Assembly (NCBI RefSeq): GCF_000309385.1
Contig: NZ_JH976537.1
Location: forward strand, 4,327,984-4,391,983
Source of the DNA: Nodosilinea nodulosa PCC 7104
Lineage (GTDB): Bacteria; Cyanobacteriota; Cyanobacteriia; Phormidesmidales; Phormidesmidaceae
Length of the DNA stretch: 64,000 bases
Reading direction: 5' to 3'
Below are positions 1 to 8,490 of this stretch, one piece after another. The position numbers were made by a program, and so were the translations under genes. Under the pieces are notes generated by a model. The model ran no database searches. It saw only the letters and a program-made list of their open reading frames with translations, and was not told the DNA's origin. The number at the start of each line of letters is the position of its first letter. Positions within the stretch are counted from its first letter, which is position 1.

Positions 1-78
1 TCTTTTGTCTTAACTGGATCTATTTTGACCCGCTTTGCCTGGTCAGAGAAAATGGTCTAGAGAGGACGGCCTAGATTC

Positions 79-1083
79 CTACATTGAGGGCAGCTCTGGG
101 TGCAGAGCCGCTACCCGCGCCTCGCTCAGCGCTTCGTAGCCCCGCTTGAGATCGTCGAGGAGGACCGCTGCACCCTTGGTATCGCCCAGGGCGCAGGCTA
201 TAGACAGGTGGTGCTGGAGATGCACAATGGCTCGGTTGTGATCGCCCATGGCAATGCTGGCATGGGTGAGCTGGACAAGAATTCGGCGGGTGGTGCGGCT
301 GTCAGCGGGGGTGTTGCCGTCAGCGCTGACGGCGATAAATCTCTCGTAGCAGTCAACCGCCTGGGGATACTCCCGCAGGGTGAGGTAGGTGTTGCCCAGG
401 TTTTGCAAGATCTGGAGCCTGGTGTTGCGAGTCGCACCGTGGTCGGAACCCGACTGGGAGCGATTAGCCGCTCCGGAATCGCCCAGGGTGGTCGCTATCA
501 TCAGGCTGGCTTCGTAGAGGGTGGCGGCCTGGCGGGTGAGCCCCTTAGCGCGGTAAACCATGGCCAGGTTGTTGAGCGATCGCATTTCGCCGGGGCGATC
601 GCCAATTTTTTTGGCCAAGGTCAAGCTCTGGCCCATGTATTCTAAGGCCCGCTGCAGGTTGCCCAGGTGGCGATAGCTGTTGCCCAGGTGGTCTAGGGTC
701 TGCTGCATCAGTGCGTCATCCCCTAGCTCACGGGCCACGCGCAGGCACTGCCGCCCGTAGTCTGCCGCCCACAGGTAATCTGCCACCCGGTAATACAGGC
801 TGGCCAGGGTCAGCAGCACCTTGGCCTGGCGCTGCTTGTCGCCCAGGTTGCGGTAGCTCTGCAGCGCCTGCTGCAGCAGGGCCAGGGCTGGCGTGTACTG
901 TCCCTTGCGAAGATGCGCCAGCCCCTGCTTTAGCCACTGGGACGCCTCTGCTTCCTGGCACTGATGGTAACCCTGGGCAATCCGCTCGGCCTGAGCTAAA
1001 AGTGACGGATCGCGTGGAATACGTACGGTGGTCTCGTCGGCGAGAATGTAAGTGGGGCGTAGAGGAGAATTTGAGGAGGTCAT
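79..1083 (-). CDS. Tetratricopeptide repeat protein
   Basis: 334 residues from the ATG at 1083; a GTG 21 bases upstream is an alternative start. From about residue 60 to the end the protein is built of roughly 40-residue TPR units, with recurring A-L-x-x-x-x-x-A helices and the 'LGD' linker typical of Rapsyn/LGN-type TPRs (for example LGNSYRHLGN, LNNLAMVYRAKG, LGNTYLTLRE). No signal peptide, membrane segment or catalytic domain is visible, so it is probably a cytoplasmic protein-protein interaction scaffold. It is divergent from the radical SAM gene across a spacer of about 385 bp. The partner is unknown. Confidence 0.85.
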   Translation of the reverse strand: MTSSNSPLRPTYILADETTVRIPRDPSLLAQAERIAQGYHQCQEAEASQWLKQGLAHLRKGQYTPALALLQQALQSYRNLGDKQRQAKVLLTLASLYYRVADYLWAADYGRQCLRVARELGDDALMQQTLDHLGNSYRHLGNLQRALEYMGQSLTLAKKIGDRPGEMRSLNNLAMVYRAKGLTRQAATLYEASLMIATTLGDSGAANRSQSGSDHGATRNTRLQILQNLGNTYLTLREYPQAVDCYERFIAVSADGNTPADSRTTRRILVQLTHASIAMGDHNRAIVHLQHHLSIACALGDTKGAAVLLDDLKRGYEALSEARVAALHPELPSM

Positions 1084-1468
1084 AGGCCGAAGCCGCAGAG
1101 TCACTGCGGGTGCATCTAAAGGGTTGTTATCACGGTGTGGTAGCAGGGTAGATCGCGTTGTCTTAATCGTAGATTTATAGTCTCTGGGTCAACACCGTGC
1201 TTTTACGACACATTATCTGGGGAAGTCCTCACTCCCTGCGCAAATCAACTGATATTCTCCGGGTTTGTGTGAGCAAAGGTGTCGCCCCAGCCAACGCTTT
1301 GCCGATCTGAGCAAAATCTGGGCCAAATCTGGGCCAAACTGACCCCCGGCATTTTATGAAGCTGACTGGTCTACTCCGTAGTTCCTCAGACCGCAGGTTT
1401 TTTGTGGCAAAGCCAGCGGCCTGGGTTAAGGTTGCTTCCACTGATTACACTGGAGAGGCTTCATCCGT
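1084..1468. other. Divergent intergenic region
   Basis: Spacer between two divergently transcribed genes, so it should hold both promoters. A short direct repeat (AATCTGGGCCA, twice in a row) lies at about 1314-1336. The GGAGAGG at 1452-1458 is a plausible ribosome binding site for the TTG start at 1469. No convincing RNA gene is seen. Confidence 0.4.
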
Positions 1469-3097
1469 TTGGCGCTGCCTGTGGCTCCCCTCCCGCTTCG
1501 CGACGAAACTCTGCTGTTTGAACCCGCCATCGCCGGAGATGACGCGCTGACGGTGGTGTTCGCCTTCCCCAACAGCTACAGCGTAGGCATTACCAGTCTG
1601 GGCTACCAGGTGGTGTGGGCCACCCTGGCCGGCCGGGCCGACCTCAGCGTCAGTCGGCTATTTACCGATGGCCACGAGCCGCTGCCTGCGGCCCCTGCTG
1701 TGCTGGGTTTCTCCATCTCCTGGGAGCTAGACTACGGCAATCTGCTCGCTCTGCTGGAGCAGCTGGATATTCCCTTAATGGCGCGCGATCGCACCGATGA
1801 CCATCCCCTGGTCTTTGGCGGTGGCCCGGTGCTGACCGCCAACCCCGAACCCTTTGCCGACTTCTTTGATGTGGTGCTACTGGGGGATGGGGAGACCTTA
1901 TTAAACGACTTTTTTGATGCCCTGGTGGAGCTAAAAACCGCCAGCCGGGCCGAAACCCTGCGCCACCTGGCGGCGGTGCCGGGAATCTACGTTCCTTCGC
2001 TCTATGCGGTCACCTACGATGGCCCCGGCGGCCCGGTGGGGGCGATCGCCCCCGTAGATGCCGAAATCCCCGCCACGGTGCAAAAGCAGACCTACCGGGG
2101 TAACGTGCTCTCCGCGTCTACGGTGGTCACCCCCCACGCCGCCTGGGAAAACATCTTTATGGTGGAGGTGGTGCGCAGCTGCCCGGAGATGTGCCGCTTC
2201 TGCCTGGCCAGCTACCTGACGCTGCCCTTCCGCACCGCCAGCCTGGAATCATCTCTCATCCCCGCCATTGAGCAGGGGCTAGCGGTGACCAATCGGCTGG
2301 GGCTGCTGGGGGCTTCGGTGACTCAGCACCCCGAATTTGAGACCCTGCTCGACTATTTAAATAAGCCTCAGTTCGACGATGTGCGGCTCAGCCTGGCCTC
2401 GGTGCGCACCAACACCGTTACCCCTCAGCTGGCCGAAACCCTCACCCGCCACGACACTCGCTCGATCACCATTGCGATCGAAAGCGGCTCTGAACGGATG
2501 CGCCGCATCGTCAACAAAAAGCTGGAAACCGACGACATTGAGCGGGCGGCCCTGAATGCTGAAGCGGGCGGACTCAGCGCCATGAAGCTCTACGGCATGG
2601 CGGGGCTGCCGGGCGAAACTATGGATGATCTGGAGCAGACCGCTGCCCTGATGCTGCGGCTGAAAAAAGCGGCCCCCGGCCTGCACCTCACCCTGGGATG
2701 CAGCACCTTTGTGCCCAAGGCCCACACCCCCTTTCAGTGGTGCGGCGTCGATAAAGCAGCCGAAAAACGGCTCAAATACCTGCAAAAGCACCTGCGCCCC
2801 AAGGGCATTGACTTTCGGCCCGAGAGCTATAACTGGTCGGTGATTCAGGCGCTGATCTCCCGGGGCGATCGCCGTCTGGCTCCCGTGCTAGAACGGGTGC
2901 GCCAGTACGGTGATTCCCTGGGCAGCTACCGCCGCGCCTTTAAAGACTTTCAGGGCCAGGTTCCGCCGCTAGAGTACTATGTCCACGACGACTGGACATT
3001 GGATCAGCCACTGCCCTGGGATCACCTGCTGGGGCCGCTGCCCAAAGCCACCCTGCAAAAACACTTTGATTCAGCCGTAATTGCTCAGTTAGGTTGA
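1469..3097 (+). CDS. Radical SAM protein with N-terminal B12-binding-like domain
   Basis: 542 residues. The start is TTG, preceded by GGAGAGG about 10 bases upstream; no in-frame ATG was found close upstream. The N-terminal ~190 residues resemble the cobalamin-binding-like fold of this family (VFAFPNSYSVGITSLGYQ, LVFGGGPVLTANPEPFADFFD, LLGDGE). The [4Fe-4S] motif C-x3-C-x2-C follows at 'CPEMCRFC' near residue 240, in a radical SAM barrel with 'IAIESGSERMRR' and 'KLYGMAGLPGE'. The family (BchE/MiaB-like, TIGR03960-type) is known in many bacteria but the reaction of this clade is not established. Probably a cytoplasmic monocistronic gene. Confidence 0.85.
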   Translation: MALPVAPLPLRDETLLFEPAIAGDDALTVVFAFPNSYSVGITSLGYQVVWATLAGRADLSVSRLFTDGHEPLPAAPAVLGFSISWELDYGNLLALLEQLDIPLMARDRTDDHPLVFGGGPVLTANPEPFADFFDVVLLGDGETLLNDFFDALVELKTASRAETLRHLAAVPGIYVPSLYAVTYDGPGGPVGAIAPVDAEIPATVQKQTYRGNVLSASTVVTPHAAWENIFMVEVVRSCPEMCRFCLASYLTLPFRTASLESSLIPAIEQGLAVTNRLGLLGASVTQHPEFETLLDYLNKPQFDDVRLSLASVRTNTVTPQLAETLTRHDTRSITIAIESGSERMRRIVNKKLETDDIERAALNAEAGGLSAMKLYGMAGLPGETMDDLEQTAALMLRLKKAAPGLHLTLGCSTFVPKAHTPFQWCGVDKAAEKRLKYLQKHLRPKGIDFRPESYNWSVIQALISRGDRRLAPVLERVRQYGDSLGSYRRAFKDFQGQVPPLEYYVHDDWTLDQPLPWDHLLGPLPKATLQKHFDSAVIAQLG

Positions 3098-3168
3098 GCT
3101 AAGGGATAGAGCAGGTAATAGGTTTGGCGACGGCGGCATCATCGTTTGCCTTTACCTCATCTCCTCAC

Positions 3169-3675
3169 CTACCGGCACCCCAAACTATCCCGCGTCGCCA
3201 CCCCGGTAATTGCATTCACCCCGTCGGCGTACTTGCACATTTGGGCGGTCTGAAAGCGATCGATGATGGCTCCCGAAAAGTCGGCCCCGGTGAGGATAGC
3301 CTCGTTGAAGCTGCTGCTGGTGAGCAAGGCATCGGTGAAATTAGCGTTGGAGAGGTCGGCTCCGTCGAAAATAACGCGATCGGCAAAGGTGCCCGACAGG
3401 TCTGCCGAGGATAGATTTGCTCGTAAGAAAGACGCCTTCGTGAGAATAGTGCGACTGAGGTCGGCTTTCTCAAAGTTGGCCTCCCGCATTTCGGCTGCCG
3501 CAAAGGAGGTGCCCGAGAGCTGCTTGCCCGAAAAGTCGCGGAAGCTGAGATCTGTGAGGGTGTAGTCGACGGTGTTTTCTTGGGCGTAGGCGGCGGGGGT
3601 GGCGCCAAGCCATCCGGCGATCGCGATCACCAGAGCGCAGGCTATAGCGAGCATTTTGGGACAAGAACGGAACAT
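3169..3675 (-). CDS. Secreted pentapeptide repeat protein
   Basis: 168 residues from the ATG at 3675 (a TTG sits 9 bases upstream). A cleavable signal peptide ends near 'PAAYAQ'. The mature part is A(D/N)Lxx pentapeptide repeats (ANFEKADLSRTIL, ANLSSADLSG, GADLSNANF, GADFSGA), which fold as a right-handed quadrilateral beta helix. The C-terminus carries a conserved tail with two cysteines (MCKYADGVNAITGVATRDSLGC) typical of thylakoid-lumen or periplasmic pentapeptide proteins of cyanobacteria. Function unknown. A nested inverted repeat (3688-3784) lies immediately upstream of the start. Confidence 0.88.
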   Translation of the reverse strand: MFRSCPKMLAIACALVIAIAGWLGATPAAYAQENTVDYTLTDLSFRDFSGKQLSGTSFAAAEMREANFEKADLSRTILTKASFLRANLSSADLSGTFADRVIFDGADLSNANFTDALLTSSSFNEAILTGADFSGAIIDRFQTAQMCKYADGVNAITGVATRDSLGCR

Positions 3676-3687
3676 ATCCGGCAAACC

Positions 3688-3784
3688 GTAGGATGGGCAA
3701 AGAGCGTTAGACCGTGCCCATCATGGCCCCAAAGGTAGATACCGAGTAGATACCGATGGGCACGCTTCGCTTTGCTCATCCTAC
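3688..3784. repeat. Nested inverted repeat (GTAGGATGGGCAAAG type)
   Basis: The outer arms GTAGGATGGGCAAAG (3688-3702) and CTTTGCTCATCCTAC (3770-3784) are complementary with one mismatch. Inside lies a second pair, GTGCCCATC (3715-3723) and GATGGGCAC (3755-3763). This forms a nested cruciform of about 97 bp between the pentapeptide gene and the thioesterase gene. Such hairpins are common dispersed intergenic repeats in cyanobacteria. It could also act as a transcription barrier. Confidence 0.8.
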
Positions 3785-3828
3785 AAATTTTTGAGGCAAA
3801 TTTTGAGGCAACATCGTCTTTAGAATTG

Positions 3829-4248
3829 TCAGGTCATCGCCCTGAGGGCAGTTTGCAGATGCTCGGGCAGGCGGCGCAGCACCCGCCGGGTTTTGACATC
3901 GACTGGAACCAGAGTAACGGTGCCCTCGATGCAGGTCTCCTGGGTAGCGGCGTTTTGAATATCGTAGTGCCACACAAATCGCACCCCTTTGGCTGGTCCC
4001 AATCGGGCTTTGACCAGCGCGGTGTCGCCCAGGGCGAGCGATCGCCGATACTTGAGCCCTAAATCGACCACCGGCAAATCTACTCCGGCCTTAATCCAGT
4101 CGGCAAACGTCAGCCCGCAGTCGCTGAGATAGTTGACCCGAGCTTCTTCCATCCAGGCGATGTAAGTGCCGTGCCAAACAATCCCGGCGTAATCGGTGTG
4201 ATGGGGCTGCACCACCACTCGATGCTCATACCAGCGAAAAGATGTCAT
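3829..4248 (-). CDS. Hotdog-fold acyl-CoA thioesterase (4HBT/YbgC-like)
   Basis: 139 residues, the usual length for a single hotdog domain. The N-terminal 'HHTDYAGIVWHGTYIAWMEEAR' region has the layout of the 4-hydroxybenzoyl-CoA thioesterase family, with the catalytic acid in TDYAG and the helix following GIVWHGTY. Further family features are 'RRSLALGD' and 'GTVTLVPVD'. It would hydrolyse an acyl-CoA thioester in the cytoplasm; the substrate cannot be told from sequence. Cyanobacterial relatives include the DHNA-CoA thioesterase of phylloquinone synthesis, but this protein does not look like a close match to that enzyme. Confidence 0.82.
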   Translation of the reverse strand: MTSFRWYEHRVVVQPHHTDYAGIVWHGTYIAWMEEARVNYLSDCGLTFADWIKAGVDLPVVDLGLKYRRSLALGDTALVKARLGPAKGVRFVWHYDIQNAATQETCIEGTVTLVPVDVKTRRVLRRLPEHLQTALRAMT

Positions 4249-4494
4249 TGAGGTTATTTCACCGCTTAGCCAGCCAGCCAGACCGACTCTACTACAAATT
4301 ATGAATCGCCCAAAATAGGCTCAAAACCAGTGCCTATGATGATTGAGAACACCTTATCTCAGTTTTATATCCCGTTGTTCCGATGGTCTTAGACGGGTGA
4401 GATAAGGCATCGCTTAGGATCCTTAAACCCCATGTTTTGGTCCTGGCGTTGCCACTTAGCCCCTTGCCGTCAAGCGCAACCCTACGAGGACATC

Positions 4495-5349
4495 ATGATA
4501 GAAAAAATTCTTTTGGCTGACTCTGGCACCGGCAATACCGAAGCTGCGATGAAAGCGCTGATGGAGATTCCTCTGGTGCAGCGGGCCTCGGTGACGGTAC
4601 TCCACGTGGTGCCCTCCCAGGTGTCTGCAGAAACCATGGCAGAGCGTTGGGAAGCGGGTGGGCGCACGCTGGCGACGGCGATTACTAACCTCAACCTCGA
4701 CCCCAGCCGGGTAAACGCCGTGCTGCGGGAGGGCGACCCCAAAGACGTGGTGATTCAGGTCGCTGATGAAGTCGATGCCGACCTGATCATCATGGGCTCG
4801 CGGGGCTTGCAGGGGCTGAAGGCTATTCTCGAAAATTCGGTTAGCCAGTACGTATTTCAGCTGTCGTCGCGGCCTATGCTGCTGGTCAAAGACGACCTCT
4901 ACAGCATTCGCCCGATCAAGCGGGTGATGGTGGCGATGGATAAGTCAGACTCGGCGCGGGAAGGGTTGAACATTGCCATTTCGCTACTGCGCGATGTCAA
5001 GGGTGGGGAACTGACCCTAGTGCATACGGTGTCTAGCCTGAAGACCAAGCCCTTTGACGTGGCGAGCACCGATCCCAGCCAGGACCCCATTTTGATGGAT
5101 GCTTTGGCAGAGGTGAAGCGGTATGGCATTAGCTATAAGCTGTCGGCTCCCGAGGGCAAGCCCGGCCGCCGCATTTGCCAACTGGCCGAAGAGCGCAACA
5201 TGGATCTGATTATTTTAGGCTCGCCCGATCGCCGTCCCACCATTGCCAAGGGGCTGCCCGACTTAGATAAGATCCTGGGCGAGTCGCTGACCGACTTTGT
5301 GCGGGTGTACGCTCCCTGCCCGGTTCTGCTGACTCGGATGGCGGGCTAA
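4495..5349 (+). CDS. Tandem universal stress protein (UspA family)
   Basis: 284 residues from the ATG at 4495, which has GAGGA four bases upstream; an ATG at 4432 would add an unlikely basic extension. There are two Usp domains, at about residues 1-140 and 145-284. Each ends in an ATP-binding loop of the G-x2-G-x9-G(S/T) type: 'IMGSRGLQGLKAILENSVSQYV' in the first, and a variant 'ILGSPDRRPTIAKG...GESLTDFV' in the second. Usp proteins are cytoplasmic nucleotide-binding stress proteins. The degenerate second loop may not bind ATP normally. Confidence 0.9.
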   Translation: MIEKILLADSGTGNTEAAMKALMEIPLVQRASVTVLHVVPSQVSAETMAERWEAGGRTLATAITNLNLDPSRVNAVLREGDPKDVVIQVADEVDADLIIMGSRGLQGLKAILENSVSQYVFQLSSRPMLLVKDDLYSIRPIKRVMVAMDKSDSAREGLNIAISLLRDVKGGELTLVHTVSSLKTKPFDVASTDPSQDPILMDALAEVKRYGISYKLSAPEGKPGRRICQLAEERNMDLIILGSPDRRPTIAKGLPDLDKILGESLTDFVRVYAPCPVLLTRMAG

Positions 5350-5591
5350 GCCTGATGGCGGTTAAATTGTTTCCTTAGAAAAGCAGGGTTTCAGTAACGG
5401 CCTGTAAAAATTCGTAATGGAAACGATGATCAAATCGGTCTAAGTTAAACAAATGTGGCCTTTGTAATGGCAAGTTAAGGCAGTCTCATGTTTGGAGTGG
5501 GCCTGCCTGGGCGGGCATCGGCCAACCGAAACTTCGTTGAAACCACACCTAAATCACACCTTTTAATTCACCCTAGAGCGAGACAGTCAGC

Positions 5592-6308
5592 ATGAGCAGT
5601 AACCTATCCACCGAGCTGCGCGAAGGCACCAAAAAAGCCCACACCATGGCCGAGAACATGGGCTTTGTGCGCTGCTTTTTGCGGGGCGTGGTCGAGAAGA
5701 ACTCTTACCGCAAGCTGGTGGCTAACTTTTACTACGCCTACGCGGCCATGGAAGAGGAGCTAGAGCGACACAAAGATCATCCGGTTGTCTCCAAGGTTTA
5801 CTTTCCTGAGCTGCACCGCAAGGCGTCGCTGGAGTCTGACCTGGCCTACTACTACGGCCCCAACTGGGCCAATGAGATTGCGCTAACCCCTGGCGGACGG
5901 CGCTATGTCGATCGCATTCGCGAGGTGGCCAGCACCCAGCCCGAGCTGCTGGTCAGCCATTCCTACACTCGCTACATTGGCGATCTGTCCGGGGGTCAAA
6001 TCCTCAAGGGCATTGCCCAGCGGGCGATGAACCTCTCCGAGGGCGAAGGTACAGCCTTCTACGAGTTTCCTGAAATCGCCGATGAGAAGGCGTTTAAGGC
6101 GAAGTACCGCGAGTCTATGGATGCGGCTCCGGTGGATGAGGCCATGGTGGCCAGGATTGTGGAAGAGGCCAACGATGCCTTTGGCCTGAACATGGAGATG
6201 TTCCAGGAGCTGGAGGGGAATCTGATTAAGGCGATCGGTCAGATGCTGTTCAACACGCTGACCAGCCGTCGGCGTCGGGGCAGCACCGAGCTGGCGACCG
6301 CTGAGTAG
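5592..6308 (+). CDS. ho1: Heme oxygenase (biliverdin-producing)
   Basis: 238 residues, the normal length for cyanobacterial HO1. It cleaves heme to biliverdin IXalpha, CO and iron using reduced ferredoxin, the first committed step to phycobilins. The proximal heme-ligand His lies in 'GTKKAHTMAENMGFV' near residue 18. The distal-helix signature 'YIGDLSGGQILKGIAQRAM' is near residues 125-143, and 'NFYYAYAAMEEEL' is also diagnostic. The gene stands alone, with about 240 bp of upstream spacer and a strong terminator downstream at 6358-6392. Confidence 0.96.
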   Translation: MSSNLSTELREGTKKAHTMAENMGFVRCFLRGVVEKNSYRKLVANFYYAYAAMEEELERHKDHPVVSKVYFPELHRKASLESDLAYYYGPNWANEIALTPGGRRYVDRIREVASTQPELLVSHSYTRYIGDLSGGQILKGIAQRAMNLSEGEGTAFYEFPEIADEKAFKAKYRESMDAAPVDEAMVARIVEEANDAFGLNMEMFQELEGNLIKAIGQMLFNTLTSRRRRGSTELATAE

Positions 6309-6357
6309 ATTTGGCTGGAGCTGAAGCCCCTGGTCTTTCATTTTCGATAACCGTATT

Positions 6358-6392
6358 GAGGAAGCGATCGCAGGTCGCTTCCTCATTTTTTT
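6358..6392 (+). terminator. Rho-independent terminator of heme oxygenase
   Basis: Perfect 10-bp stem GAGGAAGCGA (6358-6367) and TCGCTTCCTC (6375-6384) with a 7-base loop, followed by ATTTTTTT (6385-6392). It lies 50 bases after the heme oxygenase stop. Confidence 0.9.
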
Positions 6393-6396
6393 GGGC

Positions 6397-6425
6397 TGTA
6401 GGGTGCATTAGCGCAGCAATGCACC
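6397..6425. repeat. GGTGCATT-type intergenic hairpin
   Basis: GGGTGCATT and AATGCACC arms around an AGCGCAGC loop. The same GTAGGGTGCATT/AATGCACCCTAC core recurs at 28685-28722, 35228-35296 and inside the MITE copies at 13043 and 62750. Confidence 0.7.
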
Positions 6426-6454
6426 GCTAACTTAGGCAGCGAGCAATGGGTCTC

Positions 6455-6578
6455 AAAGCCAGATCTACCGCTGGGGCCATTTCGCTGGCCCCAGACCCCC
6501 TTCGACCAGGGCCGTGCCGCCGCCCTGGACCCAACGGAAAGGATTGATCTGCCATTGGTTTAAACCTCCGTCCTGCAA
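6455..6578 (-). repeat. Structured repeat, copy 1 (two-hairpin element)
   Basis: The reverse complement aligns over about 120 bases with 34992-35115. Read on the minus strand it has a TTTAAACC block, TCCTTTCCGT, a hairpin with CCAGGGC/GCCCTGG arms, and the invariant TGGGGCCA-GCGAAA-TGGCCCCA hairpin. The paired bases of the first hairpin differ from the other copy by compensating changes, which suggests structure is selected. A 17-base exact match to part of it (TTGATCTGCCATTGGTT) also occurs at 19691-19707. Confidence 0.7.
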
Positions 6579-6630
6579 ATTGACCTGCCCTTCTCTGTGA
6601 TGAACCATTCATAGGCGTGTGGCCGTGTAG

Positions 6631-6647
6631 GGTGGGCACTGCCCACC
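6631..6647. repeat. Short palindrome GGTGGGCACTGCCCACC
   Basis: Nearly perfect inverted repeat in the spacer before the apolipoprotein acyltransferase gene, next to a GTGTAG that resembles the borders of the other dispersed hairpins. Its function is unknown. Confidence 0.5.
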
Positions 6648-6710
6648 ACTTGAGCGGCTATTTTTCAGCAACCCTATGTGTCAGGCTGAAAGGGAGAGCT
6701 GAGGTTGGGC

Positions 6711-8330
6711 ATGAAGGCGGTAGCAATGTTTTTACGAAGGCTGGTCTACGGCTGGGGCTGGCGGCAGGCTGGTTTGGTCGCTTTTAGCGGCGTGGTGATG
6801 GCTTTGGCGCTGCCGCCGTGGAGTCTGTGGCCGTTGGCCTGGGTGGGGCTGGTGCCGCTGTGGTGGGTGATTTTGGCGGCGCCGATCGCGCTGGCGGCGG
6901 TCTATGGGCTGCTGTGGGGGCTGGTGTACTACGGCATTTCCCTGGCCTGGATTACTCACCTGCACCCGTTGATGTGGATGGGGGTGCCGTGGCTGAGCAG
7001 CATTGCGATCGCCCTCTCAGCCTGGCTCTTTATCGTCCTCTGGGGTTCGGTCTGCATCGCCATTTGGGGTGGGGCTATGGCGTGGCTGGCCCGCCGCTGG
7101 CCGGGGCGCAGGGGGTGGATTGCGCTGGCCGGGGCCGCCCTCTGGTGCACCCTCGAAGCCCTGCGCAACCACAGCCCCCTCGACTGGTCGCCCCTCAGCC
7201 TGACCCAAAGCCCCAACAATCTCTGGATTCTGCACCTCACTCGCCTGTCAGGTCCATCGGCCATCACCGCCATTCTGGTTGCGACCAACGGTCTGCTGGC
7301 CTATGCTCTGCTGGGCGCTAGAATCTTCAAATTTTCGAGCCAAGCGCCGACGAGCTCAGCCCATTCCCCATCATCCCCTCGATCCCTGGCCCTGGCGGCT
7401 ATCTCCATCGTCATTGCCAGCCACCTGCTGGGCGCAAGTCTCTACCATCGCGTCAGTCCTGTTCCCGACAGCCAATCCCTGACTCTGGGACTGATTCAGG
7501 GCAATGTGCCCACCCATGAAAAGCTCACGCCCCAGGGCGTTCGCCAGGCGCTTCAGGGGTATACCGAGGGTTATCAGGCCCTGGTGGCCCAGGGGGTAGA
7601 GGCGGTGGTGACCCCGGAAGGGGCATTGCCCCAGCTGTGGGACGTGAGCGCGCCCCAGGTGGCGGCCATTCTAAAAACCGTGGGTCAGGCGGGGGTGCCG
7701 CTGTGGTTGGGCACCTTTGCCCCGGTGCCGGGGGAGGGCCGCACCGAGTATACCCAGAGCATTTTGGAACTGCGGGCCGACGGCCAGTACCACGGGCGCT
7801 ACAACAAAGTGCAGCTGGTGCCCCTGGGGGAGTACATTCCCTTTGAGGCGGTGTTGGGCAAGCTGATTGGCCGCCTTTCACCGCTGGACAGCTACCTGGT
7901 GCCGGGGCGACCCGATCAGCGATTTGTCACCAGTGTGGGCCAGGGGATTGTGGGTATTTGCTATGAATCGGCCTACAGCCGCCTGTTTCGCCGTCAGGCG
8001 CGGGCGGGGGGCGAGTTCATTGTCACCGCGTCTAACAACGACCCCTACCCGGTGTGGATGATGATGCAGCACCACGGGTTTGACGTGCTGCGGGCGGTGG
8101 AGAGCGATCGCTGGGCGCTGCGGGTCACCAACACGGGCCTCTCTGGGGTGGTCGACAACCACGGGCGCACCCTCTGGCTGGGGGAACCCCACACCTATCT
8201 CATTCACCGGGCTGAGCTGGAACGCCGCCAGACCCTCACGCCTTACGTGCGCTGGGGCGACTGGCTGACGCCCTTACTGCTGGGGCTAACGCTGGTATTG
8301 GGTTGGGGGGGCGATCGCCGCCGGAGCTAG
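6711..8330 (+). CDS. lnt: Apolipoprotein N-acyltransferase
   Basis: 539 residues from the ATG at 6711 (GAGG at 6701-6704 is the likely ribosome binding site; a TTG lies 6 bases upstream). It transfers a third acyl chain to the N-terminal Cys of lipoproteins on the periplasmic face of the inner membrane. The N-terminal half has about 6 hydrophobic segments. The C-terminal half is a nitrilase domain with the Glu-Lys-Cys triad visible as 'VVTPEGALPQ', 'YNKVQLVPLGEY' and 'GICYESAY', and a last hydrophobic segment near the end. Several lipoproteins encoded in this window would be its clients. Confidence 0.94.
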   Translation: MKAVAMFLRRLVYGWGWRQAGLVAFSGVVMALALPPWSLWPLAWVGLVPLWWVILAAPIALAAVYGLLWGLVYYGISLAWITHLHPLMWMGVPWLSSIAIALSAWLFIVLWGSVCIAIWGGAMAWLARRWPGRRGWIALAGAALWCTLEALRNHSPLDWSPLSLTQSPNNLWILHLTRLSGPSAITAILVATNGLLAYALLGARIFKFSSQAPTSSAHSPSSPRSLALAAISIVIASHLLGASLYHRVSPVPDSQSLTLGLIQGNVPTHEKLTPQGVRQALQGYTEGYQALVAQGVEAVVTPEGALPQLWDVSAPQVAAILKTVGQAGVPLWLGTFAPVPGEGRTEYTQSILELRADGQYHGRYNKVQLVPLGEYIPFEAVLGKLIGRLSPLDSYLVPGRPDQRFVTSVGQGIVGICYESAYSRLFRRQARAGGEFIVTASNNDPYPVWMMMQHHGFDVLRAVESDRWALRVTNTGLSGVVDNHGRTLWLGEPHTYLIHRAELERRQTLTPYVRWGDWLTPLLLGLTLVLGWGGDRRRS

Positions 8331-8490
8331 ATCAAATCGTAAAATAGCAGGCCCATCGCCCTCGAAATGAAGTGCCAGAATATTAGTCAGGCAGGCCTCG
8401 TTGGGTGGGTGGTCTGGCTTGGAACATAAGTTCGGCTGGCTCAGAGCTAGGTATTCTTGTCCATTGCTGTAAACATTTTTCGGCAAGCCT

